DNA of 64,000 nt from Paenibacillus sp. MZ04-78.2 (lineage in GTDB: Bacteria > Bacillota > Bacilli > Paenibacillales > NBRC-103111), in the NCBI RefSeq assembly GCF_024213375.1, contig NZ_JANAVJ010000014.1:35859-99858 (forward strand), read 5' to 3'. This document shows positions 15,886 to 24,777 of this stretch, piece by piece; position 1 is the stretch's first letter, and every line of letters begins with the position of its first letter. Made by a program: the position numbers and the translations under genes. Below the pieces are notes generated by a model. The model did no database searches and was not told where the DNA came from. It saw nothing but the letters and a program-made list of their open reading frames with translations.

Positions 15886-16728
15886 CTAGCCTTTCACGGC
15901 TCCTATGGTGATCCCTTGCAGGAAATATTTTTGCAGCGCGAAGAACAGGATGATCATCGGCAGAGCGCCGATCGTTGCACCCGCCATAATCGCGCCATAG
16001 TCCGTGGACTCGGCAAATTTGAAGCTTGCCAGACCGACCTGAATCGTCCGCATCTCACTTGAGCGCGTCACAAGGAACGGCCAGAAAAAATCGTTCCAGT
16101 TCGCCACGAACGTAAAGATTGCCAGAACGGCGAGGCCGGGCTTGGCCATCGGCAGGATGACTTTATAAAAAATGCCGAATTCGCTGCAGGCATCGATGCG
16201 TGCGGCATGAATAAGCGATGTCGGTAACGTAGACATATACTGCTTCATCAGAAAAATATTCCCGACGCTGACCAACGTCGGCACGATCATCGCCGTATAC
16301 GTATCCGCCAAGTCGAAGACGTTGATCACCAGCACGTACAGCGGGATCAGCGTAACCTGCGCCGGAATCATCATCGTGCCCAGCAGCACCCAGAAGATCG
16401 AATTGCTCCCGGGAAATTTAAGCTTTGCAAACGCATAGCCCGCCATGGAAGCGAAGAACAGGTTCGTGACAGTCAGCACGGAAGAGACGAACAACGAGTT
16501 CAGCAGCCATTGAATGGCGTTGTTTTTCGTGAAAAAGCGCTCGTACGGCGCGACGGACCAAATGTCCGGAATCATCTGCGGCTTGAAGACGGCCGAGGCC
16601 AGCGAATCCTGGAACGAGCCAATGATCATCCAGTACAAGGGGATGACCGTGATGACCGCCCAGAAAGCGAGGATGATCGCTGCAATGCTTATGAAGATCA
16701 CTTTCGATTGGTTGCTCAACGCAGTCAC
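15886..16728 (-). CDS. Carbohydrate ABC transporter permease (MalG type)
   Basis: The 280-aa product has six predicted membrane segments and an EAA-type loop (AARIDACSEFGIFYKVILP near residues 180-200) that contacts the ATPase. The C terminus FLQGITIGAVKG is the usual ending of CUT1 MalG-type permeases. The start lies 3 bp after the MalF-type gene stop. Together with the neighbours it forms a complete importer, proposed to take up MurNAc-containing sugars. Confidence 0.92.
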   Translation of the reverse strand: MTALSNQSKVIFISIAAIILAFWAVITVIPLYWMIIGSFQDSLASAVFKPQMIPDIWSVAPYERFFTKNNAIQWLLNSLFVSSVLTVTNLFFASMAGYAFAKLKFPGSNSIFWVLLGTMMIPAQVTLIPLYVLVINVFDLADTYTAMIVPTLVSVGNIFLMKQYMSTLPTSLIHAARIDACSEFGIFYKVILPMAKPGLAVLAIFTFVANWNDFFWPFLVTRSSEMRTIQVGLASFKFAESTDYGAIMAGATIGALPMIILFFALQKYFLQGITIGAVKG

Positions 16729-16731
16729 CCC

Positions 16732-17676
16732 TTAATATTCGATGTCCGATGAGAAGTATTTGAATTGAATGATCGAGATGATAATAATGACGATGGCCAG
16801 CACGAACGATTGCGCGGAGGCCAGGCCGAAGTCGTAGAATACGAACGCCGTCTGGTAAATGAGATAAGCGATCGTCGTCGTGGCGAAGTTCGGACCGCCC
16901 TGCGTCATCAGGTACACGCTGATGAACACCTGAAACGAGGTGATGACCCCCGTCACCAGCAAGTACAGCGTCGTCGGCTTGAGTAGCGGCCACGTAATTT
17001 TCGAGAACTTCGTCCAGCCGCTCGCATGGTCGATGTCCGCCGCCTCGTACAGCGACTTCGGAACGCCGCCCATCGCCGCGAGGTACAGGATGAGGCCGCT
17101 CCCGTGCGCGCCAAGGTACGTCATCAGCATCAGCGAGAACATGGCGCTGTTCGATTTTCCGAGCCAGATGACCGGATCGATGCCGAACCAGCCGAGCACC
17201 GTGTTCATCGGTCCCCAAGGGGTCGGATCGAAGATCGCCAGCCAGACGAGCGAGATCGTCACGCCCGAAACGACGCCCGGCAAGTACAAGGCTGCTTTAA
17301 AGAACGTCTGCCAAGACTGACGCATCTGAAAGATGAGAAAAGCGAGCACGAACGTCAAAATAATGTTGACCGGCACGGTGCCGATGGTGAAAATCGCGGT
17401 ATTTTTCATCGACTTCCAGAACACTTCGTCCTGAAACATAAACTTGTAGTTATCCAGGCCGACCCAATCCGATTTCAAAACGGTATACTTCTGAAAGCTC
17501 ATCAGAAAAGCCGAAATGACCGGATACAGGGTGAACACCAGAAAGAGCAGCACCGGAACGAGGATAAACATATACGACCAACCGTAATCCCGGATAAACT
17601 GCTTGACGGAAGCGTTCGCCTTCCTTGGCCGAATGGCTGGGCCCGGCACACCCGGCCCGTTGTGTAAGTTGTCCAT
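16732..17676 (-). CDS. Carbohydrate ABC transporter permease (MalF type)
   Basis: The 314-aa product has a long cytoplasmic N terminus, six membrane segments and an EAA loop (EAADIDHASGWTKFSKITWP). It pairs with the following MalG-type permease. A partial terminator in the 95-bp gap after the binding-protein gene should make binding protein more abundant than permease. Confidence 0.92.
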   Translation of the reverse strand: MDNLHNGPGVPGPAIRPRKANASVKQFIRDYGWSYMFILVPVLLFLVFTLYPVISAFLMSFQKYTVLKSDWVGLDNYKFMFQDEVFWKSMKNTAIFTIGTVPVNIILTFVLAFLIFQMRQSWQTFFKAALYLPGVVSGVTISLVWLAIFDPTPWGPMNTVLGWFGIDPVIWLGKSNSAMFSLMLMTYLGAHGSGLILYLAAMGGVPKSLYEAADIDHASGWTKFSKITWPLLKPTTLYLLVTGVITSFQVFISVYLMTQGGPNFATTTIAYLIYQTAFVFYDFGLASAQSFVLAIVIIIISIIQFKYFSSDIEY

Positions 17677-17711
17677 GGCGATCCTCCTTCATGCCTTCGC
17701 CGGCGAGTCCG

Positions 17712-17744
17712 AAAAAAAAGGCCCTATATGAATCCATACAGGGC
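17712..17744 (-). terminator. Internal attenuator/terminator after the binding-protein gene
   Basis: A 10-bp stem with one wobble pair (17721-17730 with 17735-17744) is followed on the minus strand by eight T. It lies 27 bp after the binding-protein stop and before the permease genes. Confidence 0.85.
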
Positions 17745-17770
17745 ATCTTTTCGCGCGGCTTGTTGCTGCA

Positions 17771-19147
17771 TTACTGGCCGAACATTTGCTTGCCTTTGGT
17801 TTTGAATTCTTCAGCGATTTGCTCCGGCGTTTTCTCCCCGGCGAACAACGCCTGGATGGCCGGCTTCTGCACTTGCTCCTGGAATTGCTTCAGCTTGGTG
17901 GACTTGTCGACGTCCAGATTGTTCTCGATCGAAGAGGTCGTGCTCTTCGTAAAGTTTTGCGCGGCTTCCCAGTTATACTTCTGGGCTTTGCCTTTGCCTT
18001 CGTACATTTTGGCTTGGGACTTGCGGACGAACGGCAGGTTCAGCTCGTTGGAAGAGTTCCCTGCTTTCGCGCCGCTAAGCGCTTCCATCACAAGGAAAAC
18101 GTTCTTCGCGTGCTGCTCGCCCTTGTCTTTCTTCTGCTTGAACATGACAAAGCCTTCGCCCATCACGTACGTCTTGCCCGGCGCATTCTCATGGTGCGGA
18201 ACCGGCAGCAGGACGAAGTCGATTTTCTCGCCCTTTACTTTGCCCGCGTCGATATCTTTGTTGCGGTTGGCAATGATCGTATCGTAGTATGGCAGCGCTT
18301 TACTGATTACGGCGGCTTTGCTATCGTAGAACATTTGCGTTCTTTGCTGCGGGTTGAGTCCGCCCGTTTCCTTCGGCATCACGCCGTCCTTCATCAGACC
18401 GTCGATGAATTTGAGGGAATCGAGAACTTTACCGTCATTCCAAATAAACTTGCCCTTCTCGTCCAAGACATCGACCAGACCGGCGTTTTTCGTAATCAAT
18501 TGGCTGAAATCAAGGCTGGTGCCGTCCGTCACGAGACCGTACTGCATCGAGCCATCAGGCAGCTTCTTCGTCAGCTTCTTGGCGATTTCCTTGAATTCGG
18601 ACCACGTCCAGCCCTTCTCCTGAATCTTCTTCCAGTCGACGCCCGCTTCTTCCAACATGCGCTTGTTGCCGCCCCAAGCCCATTGTCCCGCGGTCAGCGG
18701 CAGGCCGTACTGCTTGCCTTGAATTTTGCCCAGATCCAGTATGCCCGGCAAGTAATCGTCCTTGATTTCCGGGGTCAGGAATGGGTCAAGCTGGATGGCA
18801 AGCCCCGTGTTGACGTAGTGCCCGGACACCGAGTGGTAGTACAAATCCGGCGGGTCGCCCGCGTTTAGAGAAACGTCGAATTTCTTCGGACCTTCAGCCC
18901 AAGACAGCACCTCGTGCTCTACTTTAATATGCGGGTGCTGCTTGTTGAAATCGGCGATCAGTTCCTTGATGTCCTTCTCATAATCCAGATGAACCGGGTA
19001 CGCCCATACCTTGACGGTATCGGGCTTCTTATCGTCTTTTGCCGCTTCGCCGGCCGGGGCGTTGGTTCCCCCTTCTTTTTTGGCGCAGGCGGAAACAAAG
19101 ACGAGACTTAAAGCCACCGTCGCGGCAAGCAGTTTGCTGACCTTCAT
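17771..19147 (-). CDS. Extracellular sugar-binding lipoprotein (CUT1 family)
   Basis: The 458-aa product starts with a lipoprotein signal (lipobox FVSAC, Cys21) and then a periplasmic-binding-protein type 1 (MalE-like) fold, e.g. KVEHEVLSWAEG and NAGDPPDLYY. It is anchored outside the membrane and delivers ligand to the two permeases. The start lies 16 bp after the regulator stop. The surrounding genes make MurNAc, GlcNAc-MurNAc or small muropeptides the best ligand guesses; the sequence alone does not prove this. Confidence 0.9.
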   Translation of the reverse strand: MKVSKLLAATVALSLVFVSACAKKEGGTNAPAGEAAKDDKKPDTVKVWAYPVHLDYEKDIKELIADFNKQHPHIKVEHEVLSWAEGPKKFDVSLNAGDPPDLYYHSVSGHYVNTGLAIQLDPFLTPEIKDDYLPGILDLGKIQGKQYGLPLTAGQWAWGGNKRMLEEAGVDWKKIQEKGWTWSEFKEIAKKLTKKLPDGSMQYGLVTDGTSLDFSQLITKNAGLVDVLDEKGKFIWNDGKVLDSLKFIDGLMKDGVMPKETGGLNPQQRTQMFYDSKAAVISKALPYYDTIIANRNKDIDAGKVKGEKIDFVLLPVPHHENAPGKTYVMGEGFVMFKQKKDKGEQHAKNVFLVMEALSGAKAGNSSNELNLPFVRKSQAKMYEGKGKAQKYNWEAAQNFTKSTTSSIENNLDVDKSTKLKQFQEQVQKPAIQALFAGEKTPEQIAEEFKTKGKQMFGQ

Positions 19148-19163
19148 ACATCCATCCTCCTAG

Positions 19164-20045
19164 TTAGCTTTTATGATTAAATTTGGCCATGCCGTTCTCA
19201 AGCTCCCGGATCGCCTGACGGCTCCGGTCGAGGTACATCGCGGACTGCTCGTAGTTGTTGCTTGCGACCCCGAGGTATAAAATGTCGATCACGTTAAGCT
19301 GCGTAATCCTGGACGACATCGCCCCGCTTCGAATCTCGTTCTCCGTCGAGGAGATGCACAGCGGAATGTCCGTGTACTGGGTGAGCGTCGTGCTGCCGTA
19401 CTTTGTGATGCCGATGGTGACGGCGCCGTTCTCCCGGGCGGCCTTCAAGGCGGCAATGACCTCCTTCGTTTCGCCGGAGTACGAGATGCCGACGGCGACG
19501 TCCTCCTCAGTCAGAGTCACTGCCGACGCGAGCTGCACATGCGGATCGGCAAAGCAGAAGCACGTCCGGTTGATGCGCAAAAATTTCTGCTGCGCGTCTT
19601 GACCGATCAGATTGGAAGCGCCGATGCCGAAGAAATAGATCCGCTTCGCCTGATGAAGCGCCTGCACCGCCTTGGACACCTGCTCCAAATCGAGAATTTT
19701 CACCGTGTCGTGGATCGATTGAATATTATTGTTGGATACGTTCTGCACGATCGTCGCAATCGAATCCTGCGGCCGGATTTCCTGGTAGCCTTGCACGCCG
19801 CCCGTTTCCCAGAGGTCTCCCGCCACCTTCAGCTTCAAATCCTGGTAGCCCTTCACACCCATCGATTTGCACAACCGGATGATGGCGGCCTGACTGGCTC
19901 CGCTCGCTTCGGCCAACTGGGCGACAGACAGCTCGATCATCCGCTCGGGATGCGCGAGCACGTACTCCGCGACCTTTTTCTCCGAAGGATTCAATCCTTC
20001 TAAAATCTCTCTTAAACGAACCAAACCTCCATGAATTGCGCCCAC
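19164..20045 (-). CDS. murR: RpiR-family regulator (MurR-like)
   Basis: The 293-aa product has an N-terminal RpiR HTH (LNPSEKKVAEYVLAHPERM, then ASGASQAAIIRLCKSMGVKGY) and a C-terminal SIS sugar-phosphate domain (YFFGIGASNLIGQDAQQKF; GISYSGETKEVIAALK). MurR homologues repress MurNAc genes and are relieved by MurNAc-6-phosphate. The start is uncertain. GTG 20045 gives an N terminus that lines up with MurR (HGGLVRL before the HTH), yet AAGAGGGGG is almost adjacent to it; no other in-frame start has a better site. It heads the minus-strand operon, so autoregulation is likely, and is divergent from murK-murQ. Confidence 0.85.
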   Translation of the reverse strand: MGAIHGGLVRLREILEGLNPSEKKVAEYVLAHPERMIELSVAQLAEASGASQAAIIRLCKSMGVKGYQDLKLKVAGDLWETGGVQGYQEIRPQDSIATIVQNVSNNNIQSIHDTVKILDLEQVSKAVQALHQAKRIYFFGIGASNLIGQDAQQKFLRINRTCFCFADPHVQLASAVTLTEEDVAVGISYSGETKEVIAALKAARENGAVTIGITKYGSTTLTQYTDIPLCISSTENEIRSGAMSSRITQLNVIDILYLGVASNNYEQSAMYLDRSRQAIRELENGMAKFNHKS

Positions 20046-20062
20046 CCCCTCTTATCCGTAAA

Positions 20063-20116
20063 ATAATGTTACATATAATGTTATTAAACAAAACATAATG
20101 GTGTTATTGATACCGT
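20063..20116. promoter_or_regulatory. Candidate MurR operators in the divergent region
   Basis: The motif ATAATGTTA occurs at 20063-20071 and 20075-20083, and a related ATAATGGTGTTAT at 20096-20108. The repeats lie between the minus-strand promoter and the regulator start. A cre-like TGATACCGTTTCCA overlaps the end of the set (20108-20121) with mismatches to consensus. Binding is inferred. Confidence 0.4.
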
Positions 20117-20133
20117 TTCCAACAATCAAACTT

Positions 20134-20162
20134 ATTATACCGTATTTGAAATTTTAAATCAA
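20134..20162 (-). promoter_or_regulatory. SigA promoter of the murR-ABC-namZ operon
   Basis: On the minus strand, -35 TTGATT (20157-20162), a 17-base spacer and a perfect -10 TATAAT (20134-20139). Confidence 0.75.
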
Positions 20163-20189
20163 TATTATTTTTGTATCGTGAAATTTTGT

Positions 20190-20219
20190 TTTACAAATTA
20201 AGCTTCGTTGTCTTATACT
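20190..20219 (+). promoter_or_regulatory. SigA promoter of murK-murQ
   Basis: -35 TTTACA (20190-20195), an 18-base spacer and -10 TATACT (20214-20219), about 25 bp before the murK ATG. Confidence 0.65.
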
Positions 20220-20243
20220 CAAATTAAGAAGAAGGTGATAAAG

Positions 20244-21185
20244 ATGGAGTATATCGTCGGAATCGACGGCGGCGGCACCAAAACGGAAGCGGTCGTCATC
20301 GATCCTTCGGGCAACCGGCTCTTCGGCTGTACAGGCGAATCGACGAATTCGAAGGCGATCGGCTACGAGCAGGCTTCCCGCCATCTGGAGGCTGTGCTGG
20401 ACGAAGCGCTTCAACATGAAGCCAGCGCAAACGGACGCTGTCTGGCCGTCTGCATCGGCATGGCCGGCACCGATACGCCGGAGGAAAAGCAAGCGGTCGA
20501 AGCCGTTCTTCGGGCTTATCAGGCCCGAATCGGCGCTGCGTTCGAGGTGTTCGTGCGCAACGATGCGGAAATTGTCCTGATGGCTTCGCTTCGCCGGGAG
20601 TACGGCATCGCCGTCGTCTCCGGCACCGGCTCAATCGTCTTCGGCTGCACGCCGGAAGGCCGGCGCTACCGGGTCGGCGGCTGGGGTCATCTGCTCGGCG
20701 ATGAGGGAAGCGGTTACCAAATCGGACTTTACGCGCTGCAAGCCGTGATGCGCAGTCATGACGGCATCTGCCCGGCCACGGCATTAACGGATATGATCCG
20801 GCACACGTATGGCTTCGACTCGATTACCGAACTGAAAACGTACATCTACGGACCGGACATTCGCAAAAAAGACGTTGCCGCCTTTGCCGAGCTATGCATC
20901 AACGCAAGCAAGCAGGGGGATGCCGTTGCCAAGCGTATTATCGAAGGCGCAGCAGCGGAGCTTGCCGTCGCGGCGGCAGCCTTGGTCGGTAAGGACGCCT
21001 GGTTCCCGGATTCGGACCTTGTGACGACGGGCTCGGTGTTCAAGCATTCTCCTTTGTTCGCCGATACGTTCCGGCAGACGATCTCCGAAACGTTCCCCGG
21101 GCTGCGCCTGCACCCGGCTTCCGAGCAGCCCGCCGCTTACGGCGCCGCCTTGCTCGGCTTCGAGCTCATCCAAAGAACGCGATAA
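20244..21185 (+). CDS. murK: MurNAc/GlcNAc kinase, BadF/BadG family
   Basis: The 313-aa ASKHA-fold kinase has the phosphate-binding motif GIDGGGTKTEAVV at residues 6-18, the adenosine region VVSGTGSIVFG, and GGWGHLLGDEGSGYQIG, as in N-acetylglucosamine kinases and clostridial MurK. It would phosphorylate imported free MurNAc (and perhaps GlcNAc) at O6. The ATG at 20244 with AAGAAGGTG eight bases upstream is used; the open frame extends to a TTG at 20208, but that falls inside the promoter. It is followed 13 bp later by murQ. A kinase is needed because the importer is an ABC type, not a PTS that phosphorylates during uptake. Confidence 0.87.
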   Translation: MEYIVGIDGGGTKTEAVVIDPSGNRLFGCTGESTNSKAIGYEQASRHLEAVLDEALQHEASANGRCLAVCIGMAGTDTPEEKQAVEAVLRAYQARIGAAFEVFVRNDAEIVLMASLRREYGIAVVSGTGSIVFGCTPEGRRYRVGGWGHLLGDEGSGYQIGLYALQAVMRSHDGICPATALTDMIRHTYGFDSITELKTYIYGPDIRKKDVAAFAELCINASKQGDAVAKRIIEGAAAELAVAAAALVGKDAWFPDSDLVTTGSVFKHSPLFADTFRQTISETFPGLRLHPASEQPAAYGAALLGFELIQRTR

Positions 21186-21198
21186 AGGAGCAGTCCAT

Positions 21199-22104
21199 AT
21201 GTTTAACCTGCTGAATGAATTAACGACCGAACAGCGCAATCCGAATACGACGCAAATCGACCGGCTAGGCTCCGAGGATATCGTCCGGCTCATCCACGAG
21301 GAAGACCGTCTGATCACCGAAGCAGTTGGCCGCATTCTCCCGCAAGTCGCGCAGGCCGTCGACCGGATCGTTGCCGCTTTTCAGCGTCAGGGCCGGCTGT
21401 TCTATATCGGCGCCGGCACCAGCGGGCGGCTCGGCATTCTCGATGCGTCGGAATGTCCGCCGACCTACGGAACGGACCCGTCCATGGTGCAGGGCATCAT
21501 TGCGGGGGGCTTTCAAGCGGTAAAAGAGCCGGTCGAGGGCGCGGAGGACAGCGAGGAGCTTGGCGCGAAGGATATCGACGAGCATGGCATAACGGACCGC
21601 GACGTGGTCGTCGGCATCGCCGCCAGCGGCCGTACCCCGTATGTGCTTGGCGCCATGAAGCGGGCGAAGGAAAAGCAAGCGACCGTGATCGGTCTGTGCA
21701 ATAACGAGCACACCCCAATGGCCGGCATCGCCGATCTGATGCTGGAAGCCGTCGCCGGACCGGAGGTTGTGCTCGGCTCGACCCGGATGAAATCGGGTAC
21801 CGCGCAGAAGATGATTCTGAACACGCTGACGACCGCCTCCATGATCCGCATCGGCAAAGTATACGAGAATCTCATGGTGGACGTTCTGCCTTCCAACGAG
21901 AAGCTCGTCTACCGCGCCAAGCGGATTATCGGCATGGCGACCGGCGCGCCGGAGGATGAGATCAGCGAAGCGTACGCCGCTTCCGACAAACACGTCAAAA
22001 CCGCTATCGTCATGATTTTGGCGAAGGTGGACCGGGACGGCGCGCGCGAGCTGCTGGAGCGTTCGGGTGGGTTTGTACGCCAAGCGCTGGCAAACGGCAA
22101 TTAA
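21199..22104 (+). CDS. murQ: N-acetylmuramic acid 6-phosphate etherase
   Basis: The 301-aa SIS-domain enzyme cleaves the lactyl ether of MurNAc-6-phosphate to give GlcNAc-6-phosphate and D-lactate. It shows the family start TTEQRNPNT, the sugar-phosphate loop YIGAGTSGRLGILDASECPPTYG with the catalytic Glu, a second SIS loop GIAASGRTPYVLGA, and the conserved GSTRMKSGTAQKMILN. SD AAAGGAGC precedes ATG 21199. It joins the products of AnmK and MurK into amino-sugar catabolism. Confidence 0.95.
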   Translation: MFNLLNELTTEQRNPNTTQIDRLGSEDIVRLIHEEDRLITEAVGRILPQVAQAVDRIVAAFQRQGRLFYIGAGTSGRLGILDASECPPTYGTDPSMVQGIIAGGFQAVKEPVEGAEDSEELGAKDIDEHGITDRDVVVGIAASGRTPYVLGAMKRAKEKQATVIGLCNNEHTPMAGIADLMLEAVAGPEVVLGSTRMKSGTAQKMILNTLTTASMIRIGKVYENLMVDVLPSNEKLVYRAKRIIGMATGAPEDEISEAYAASDKHVKTAIVMILAKVDRDGARELLERSGGFVRQALANGN

Positions 22105-22137
22105 CACGGGACCGAGGAACAAGGAGGAGAATTTACG

Positions 22138-22263
22138 GTGGCAGACATACGGCTCGTCCGGCCGGACGAGATGGCCGAAGCAGCCAAGCTTTCGGATTCG
22201 ATTTTTCGCGATGCTGCCATTTCCGTTTACGGCGGGATTGAATTTTGTGTGAGCGGAGAATAA
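22138..22263 (+). pseudogene. Truncated N-terminus of a GNAT-type acetyltransferase
   Basis: A GTG start (22138) with a strong SD AAGGAGGA (22121-22128) begins a 41-codon frame (ADIRLVRPDEMAEAAKLSDS ...). This resembles the first strand and helix of a GNAT acetyltransferase; a full protein would be 150-300 aa. It ends at TAA 22261, shortly before a terminator. It looks like the remnant of a third gene of the murK-murQ operon after a deletion. Confidence 0.5.
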
Positions 22264-22302
22264 GCTTCCGAGGATAATTAAAGACGATCAGACTTCCAAA
22301 AA

Positions 22303-22338
22303 AATGAGCAGGGATTAGATTCCTGCTCATTTTTTTTA
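22303..22338. terminator. Bidirectional intrinsic terminator
   Basis: A 10-bp stem (22303-22312 with 22322-22331) has T-runs on both sides (A-run before, eight T after on the plus strand). It serves murK-murQ on the plus strand and the exopolysaccharide operon on the minus strand. Confidence 0.9.
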
Positions 22339-22477
22339 TTGCTTATAACGCCCTCAGTATAAGGGTAGCCCAACTGGTCTCAACCAGGAACAAAGTGTCG
22401 CCTTCTTACTCAACGCTTCCACCCAGCCGATTCATTTTGCCTTGCTTCTTCACCCGGGGAGCCGTTCCTCGCCGCCT

Positions 22478-24754
22478 TCACTGCTTCCCGGCGTCCCGTT
22501 TCTCCTTGCGCCGCATCCGGATAAACACGATCAGCAGTCCGACCAGCAGCACCGGAATAAGCACCATGAGCCATACCGGAATACCGGGCGCTTTCTCCGT
22601 CGGATTCGATACCTTGCCGTCTTGAGACGTCTTGGAATCCGAAGGGGAAGCAGCGGTGAACACGGCTTTGGCCTTATTCATAATGACGACTTGGCCCGGC
22701 TTCTTCGCATTCTTCAAGTATTGCAGCAGATTCGGATGAACGAAAGAGCCTTGCTCCCCTCCCCCGACGTTCACCTTCTGGAAGACGGCCATCACCCTGT
22801 TTTCGTTCCAGACCGACGGCTGGATCCAAGCCGCATAATCAGTCGTTTCGTTGATTGCGTTGTACTTCCCGAGCTGCAGCCGATCGTTGTCCGTCGGGAG
22901 CAGCAGCTTTTCGGGCAGCTTCTGAAGCGACGGGAATCGGCCGAGGTCTCCCGGCACGATCACATGGTAATCCTTAAGCTGCTTGAGCGATTGACCGTCA
23001 AGCGGTTCGCGGAATACGGTGATCCGCCGACTCGTATCGGACGTCAAGTCCCCGACAAGCCGGGAAAGCTGCGACAGGAAAGTCCCGTTCACCTGCTGCG
23101 GCACGAGAATGGCCGTACGGTCCGTTCCTTGGCCGCTTACAAATGGCGCCGGCCAGTGCTGGAACGAGCTGTCCTTTGACATTTCGTGAGGCACATTGAA
23201 CGTGCTGGCTTTATCGACGAAAATCCACCGGCCATTGTTTGTGTCCCGGATGCAAGGGCCTTCGGTATGGCCGATGTTGGCCGTAAACGTAATATCCAAC
23301 GCCCCGCTGCCGTCTTTATCCTGCAAGGCATCGGTCAGAGGAATGCTCGACGTGTACGTATCGCCTTGATGTTTCGTTTTGGTCAATTCCTGAAGGGATA
23401 CCGTCTTCGGGATGCCGTTCACCGTTACCGTCAATCCGTATTTCCCGTAACGGTCAGCCCCGGTCTCCTTCGTTTTTTTCGTGCTTTTACGCTCTGTCCG
23501 CTCCCCGATCTCGGCCATCAGCAGCGGAGATACCTTCAGCTTCAGTTCAAGCGAGCTCTCGCCGGTCAGCTTCCAATAGGACGGTACGCCTACGATCAGC
23601 TTGCCCGATTCCGGCTTCGTCTCGTTCAGCAGCAGGTGCTCGGAGCCGAACGAAGCGAGCGTAAGCTTTTTCGGCTCGTCGCCATCATCCGCCACCGCAG
23701 GCGTCTGCCGAATAACCAGATGACTTCCAGTAAGCTGCTCCGCCAGCTTCGGGTTCGTTAATACGCGCAGCTTCTCTGTGATCGCCTCATCCTTGGCCGC
23801 AGACAGCAGCAGCATTTGCTTCGAGCCGGTCTTTCCGGCCTCCTCCAAGGACATATAGTCGAGCGCCAGCTCTTCATTTTCGGCGCGAACGCCGTTCTCC
23901 TCGACGATTTTTTTCACCGGGCCGGTCCAAGCCCCGACGCTTCCCATGGCGATGACATGGGCCAATTTGCCGTCCGCCTTCGCCCATTCCGACTCCGTCA
24001 TCATCGGAACCGGCTTTTTCGCCGCTGTCAGCGACGATAACCGGGCCGCCAGCTCCAAGGCTGAAGAAAGCAGCTCAGGCGATGGAGCGTCCGGCACGAC
24101 GATCGTTCCGTACACCTCGTCCGTCGTCCCCGGCTCGATGAAAGGATGCGGGAACTCCTTCAGCGGGTCCGCAATCGTCCACGTCGCTTTCGAATCGATA
24201 TAGACGAAAGACGAACGCGCAATTTGCAGCCAGTTAGCCGGGTTGTCCGGGTCTTCGCAGAAATCGTCCGAGACGACGCCGTGCTTGGCGAATGTCAGCT
24301 TGTGAAAGCCGGGCTTCGCTTCGTCCGGTCCGAGCGCAATCGTCACCTTGCGCTGCTTCGCCTCTTCCTTGGTCAAAGACACGCTCTTCAGCGGCTTATT
24401 GTCCACAAGGACAGTCAAGGTAGACTGGGAAGGCAGCAGTAGGTCGGAGTAGCTCAAATCGAGCTCCAAATAATGGTTGCCTCCAAGCTCGGCTTTCGGC
24501 ACATTATAATACACGTCGTAAGACCGGTCTACGCCGGTCAGCATAATGGGCTCGTTGGCGAAGCGGTGTACGTAGCCGGGCGACAAAGCCGATACGTTCG
24601 AATCGGTACTGACCGCCGTCCCCTCTTTCCATGCGGTCGTTTTCACCTGCCGCCCGCCGTCCGCTGCCTTGACGGCGGACGAGTAAGATCCGGACGCTAC
24701 AATGACGGCGCCCAGCAGTAAGATGGCCTTCCGAAGGCCGAAACCGTTGTTCAT
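22478..24754 (-). CDS. ydaN: BcsB-like membrane-anchored exopolysaccharide protein (YdaN-like)
   Basis: The 758-aa product has a signal peptide, a large extracellular beta-rich/alpha-beta region resembling the cellulose synthase accessory subunit BcsB (e.g. LDLSYSDLLLPSQSTLTVLVDN, with jelly-roll-type repeats), and a C-terminal membrane helix with a basic tail (IPVWLMVLIPVLL...RMRRKEKRD). It is expected to sit outside the membrane and guide the nascent polysaccharide from the adjacent glycosyltransferase. The ATG at 24754 (MNNGFGLRK) is chosen because it follows the previous stop by 23 bp; the frame is open to 25024 but would overlap that gene heavily. It is the last gene of the operon. Confidence 0.85.
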   Translation of the reverse strand: MNNGFGLRKAILLLGAVIVASGSYSSAVKAADGGRQVKTTAWKEGTAVSTDSNVSALSPGYVHRFANEPIMLTGVDRSYDVYYNVPKAELGGNHYLELDLSYSDLLLPSQSTLTVLVDNKPLKSVSLTKEEAKQRKVTIALGPDEAKPGFHKLTFAKHGVVSDDFCEDPDNPANWLQIARSSFVYIDSKATWTIADPLKEFPHPFIEPGTTDEVYGTIVVPDAPSPELLSSALELAARLSSLTAAKKPVPMMTESEWAKADGKLAHVIAMGSVGAWTGPVKKIVEENGVRAENEELALDYMSLEEAGKTGSKQMLLLSAAKDEAITEKLRVLTNPKLAEQLTGSHLVIRQTPAVADDGDEPKKLTLASFGSEHLLLNETKPESGKLIVGVPSYWKLTGESSLELKLKVSPLLMAEIGERTERKSTKKTKETGADRYGKYGLTVTVNGIPKTVSLQELTKTKHQGDTYTSSIPLTDALQDKDGSGALDITFTANIGHTEGPCIRDTNNGRWIFVDKASTFNVPHEMSKDSSFQHWPAPFVSGQGTDRTAILVPQQVNGTFLSQLSRLVGDLTSDTSRRITVFREPLDGQSLKQLKDYHVIVPGDLGRFPSLQKLPEKLLLPTDNDRLQLGKYNAINETTDYAAWIQPSVWNENRVMAVFQKVNVGGGEQGSFVHPNLLQYLKNAKKPGQVVIMNKAKAVFTAASPSDSKTSQDGKVSNPTEKAPGIPVWLMVLIPVLLVGLLIVFIRMRRKEKRDAGKQ

Positions 24755-24777
24755 TATTCTCTCACACCTATCCGTTG

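Noticed and set aside
13693-16062. 789-codon open frame on the plus strand
   Set aside because: It lies antisense to namZ, the YesL-like gene and the ABC ATPase. It has Arg/His/Gln-rich composition typical of a GC-rich shadow frame and spans the intergenic palindrome.
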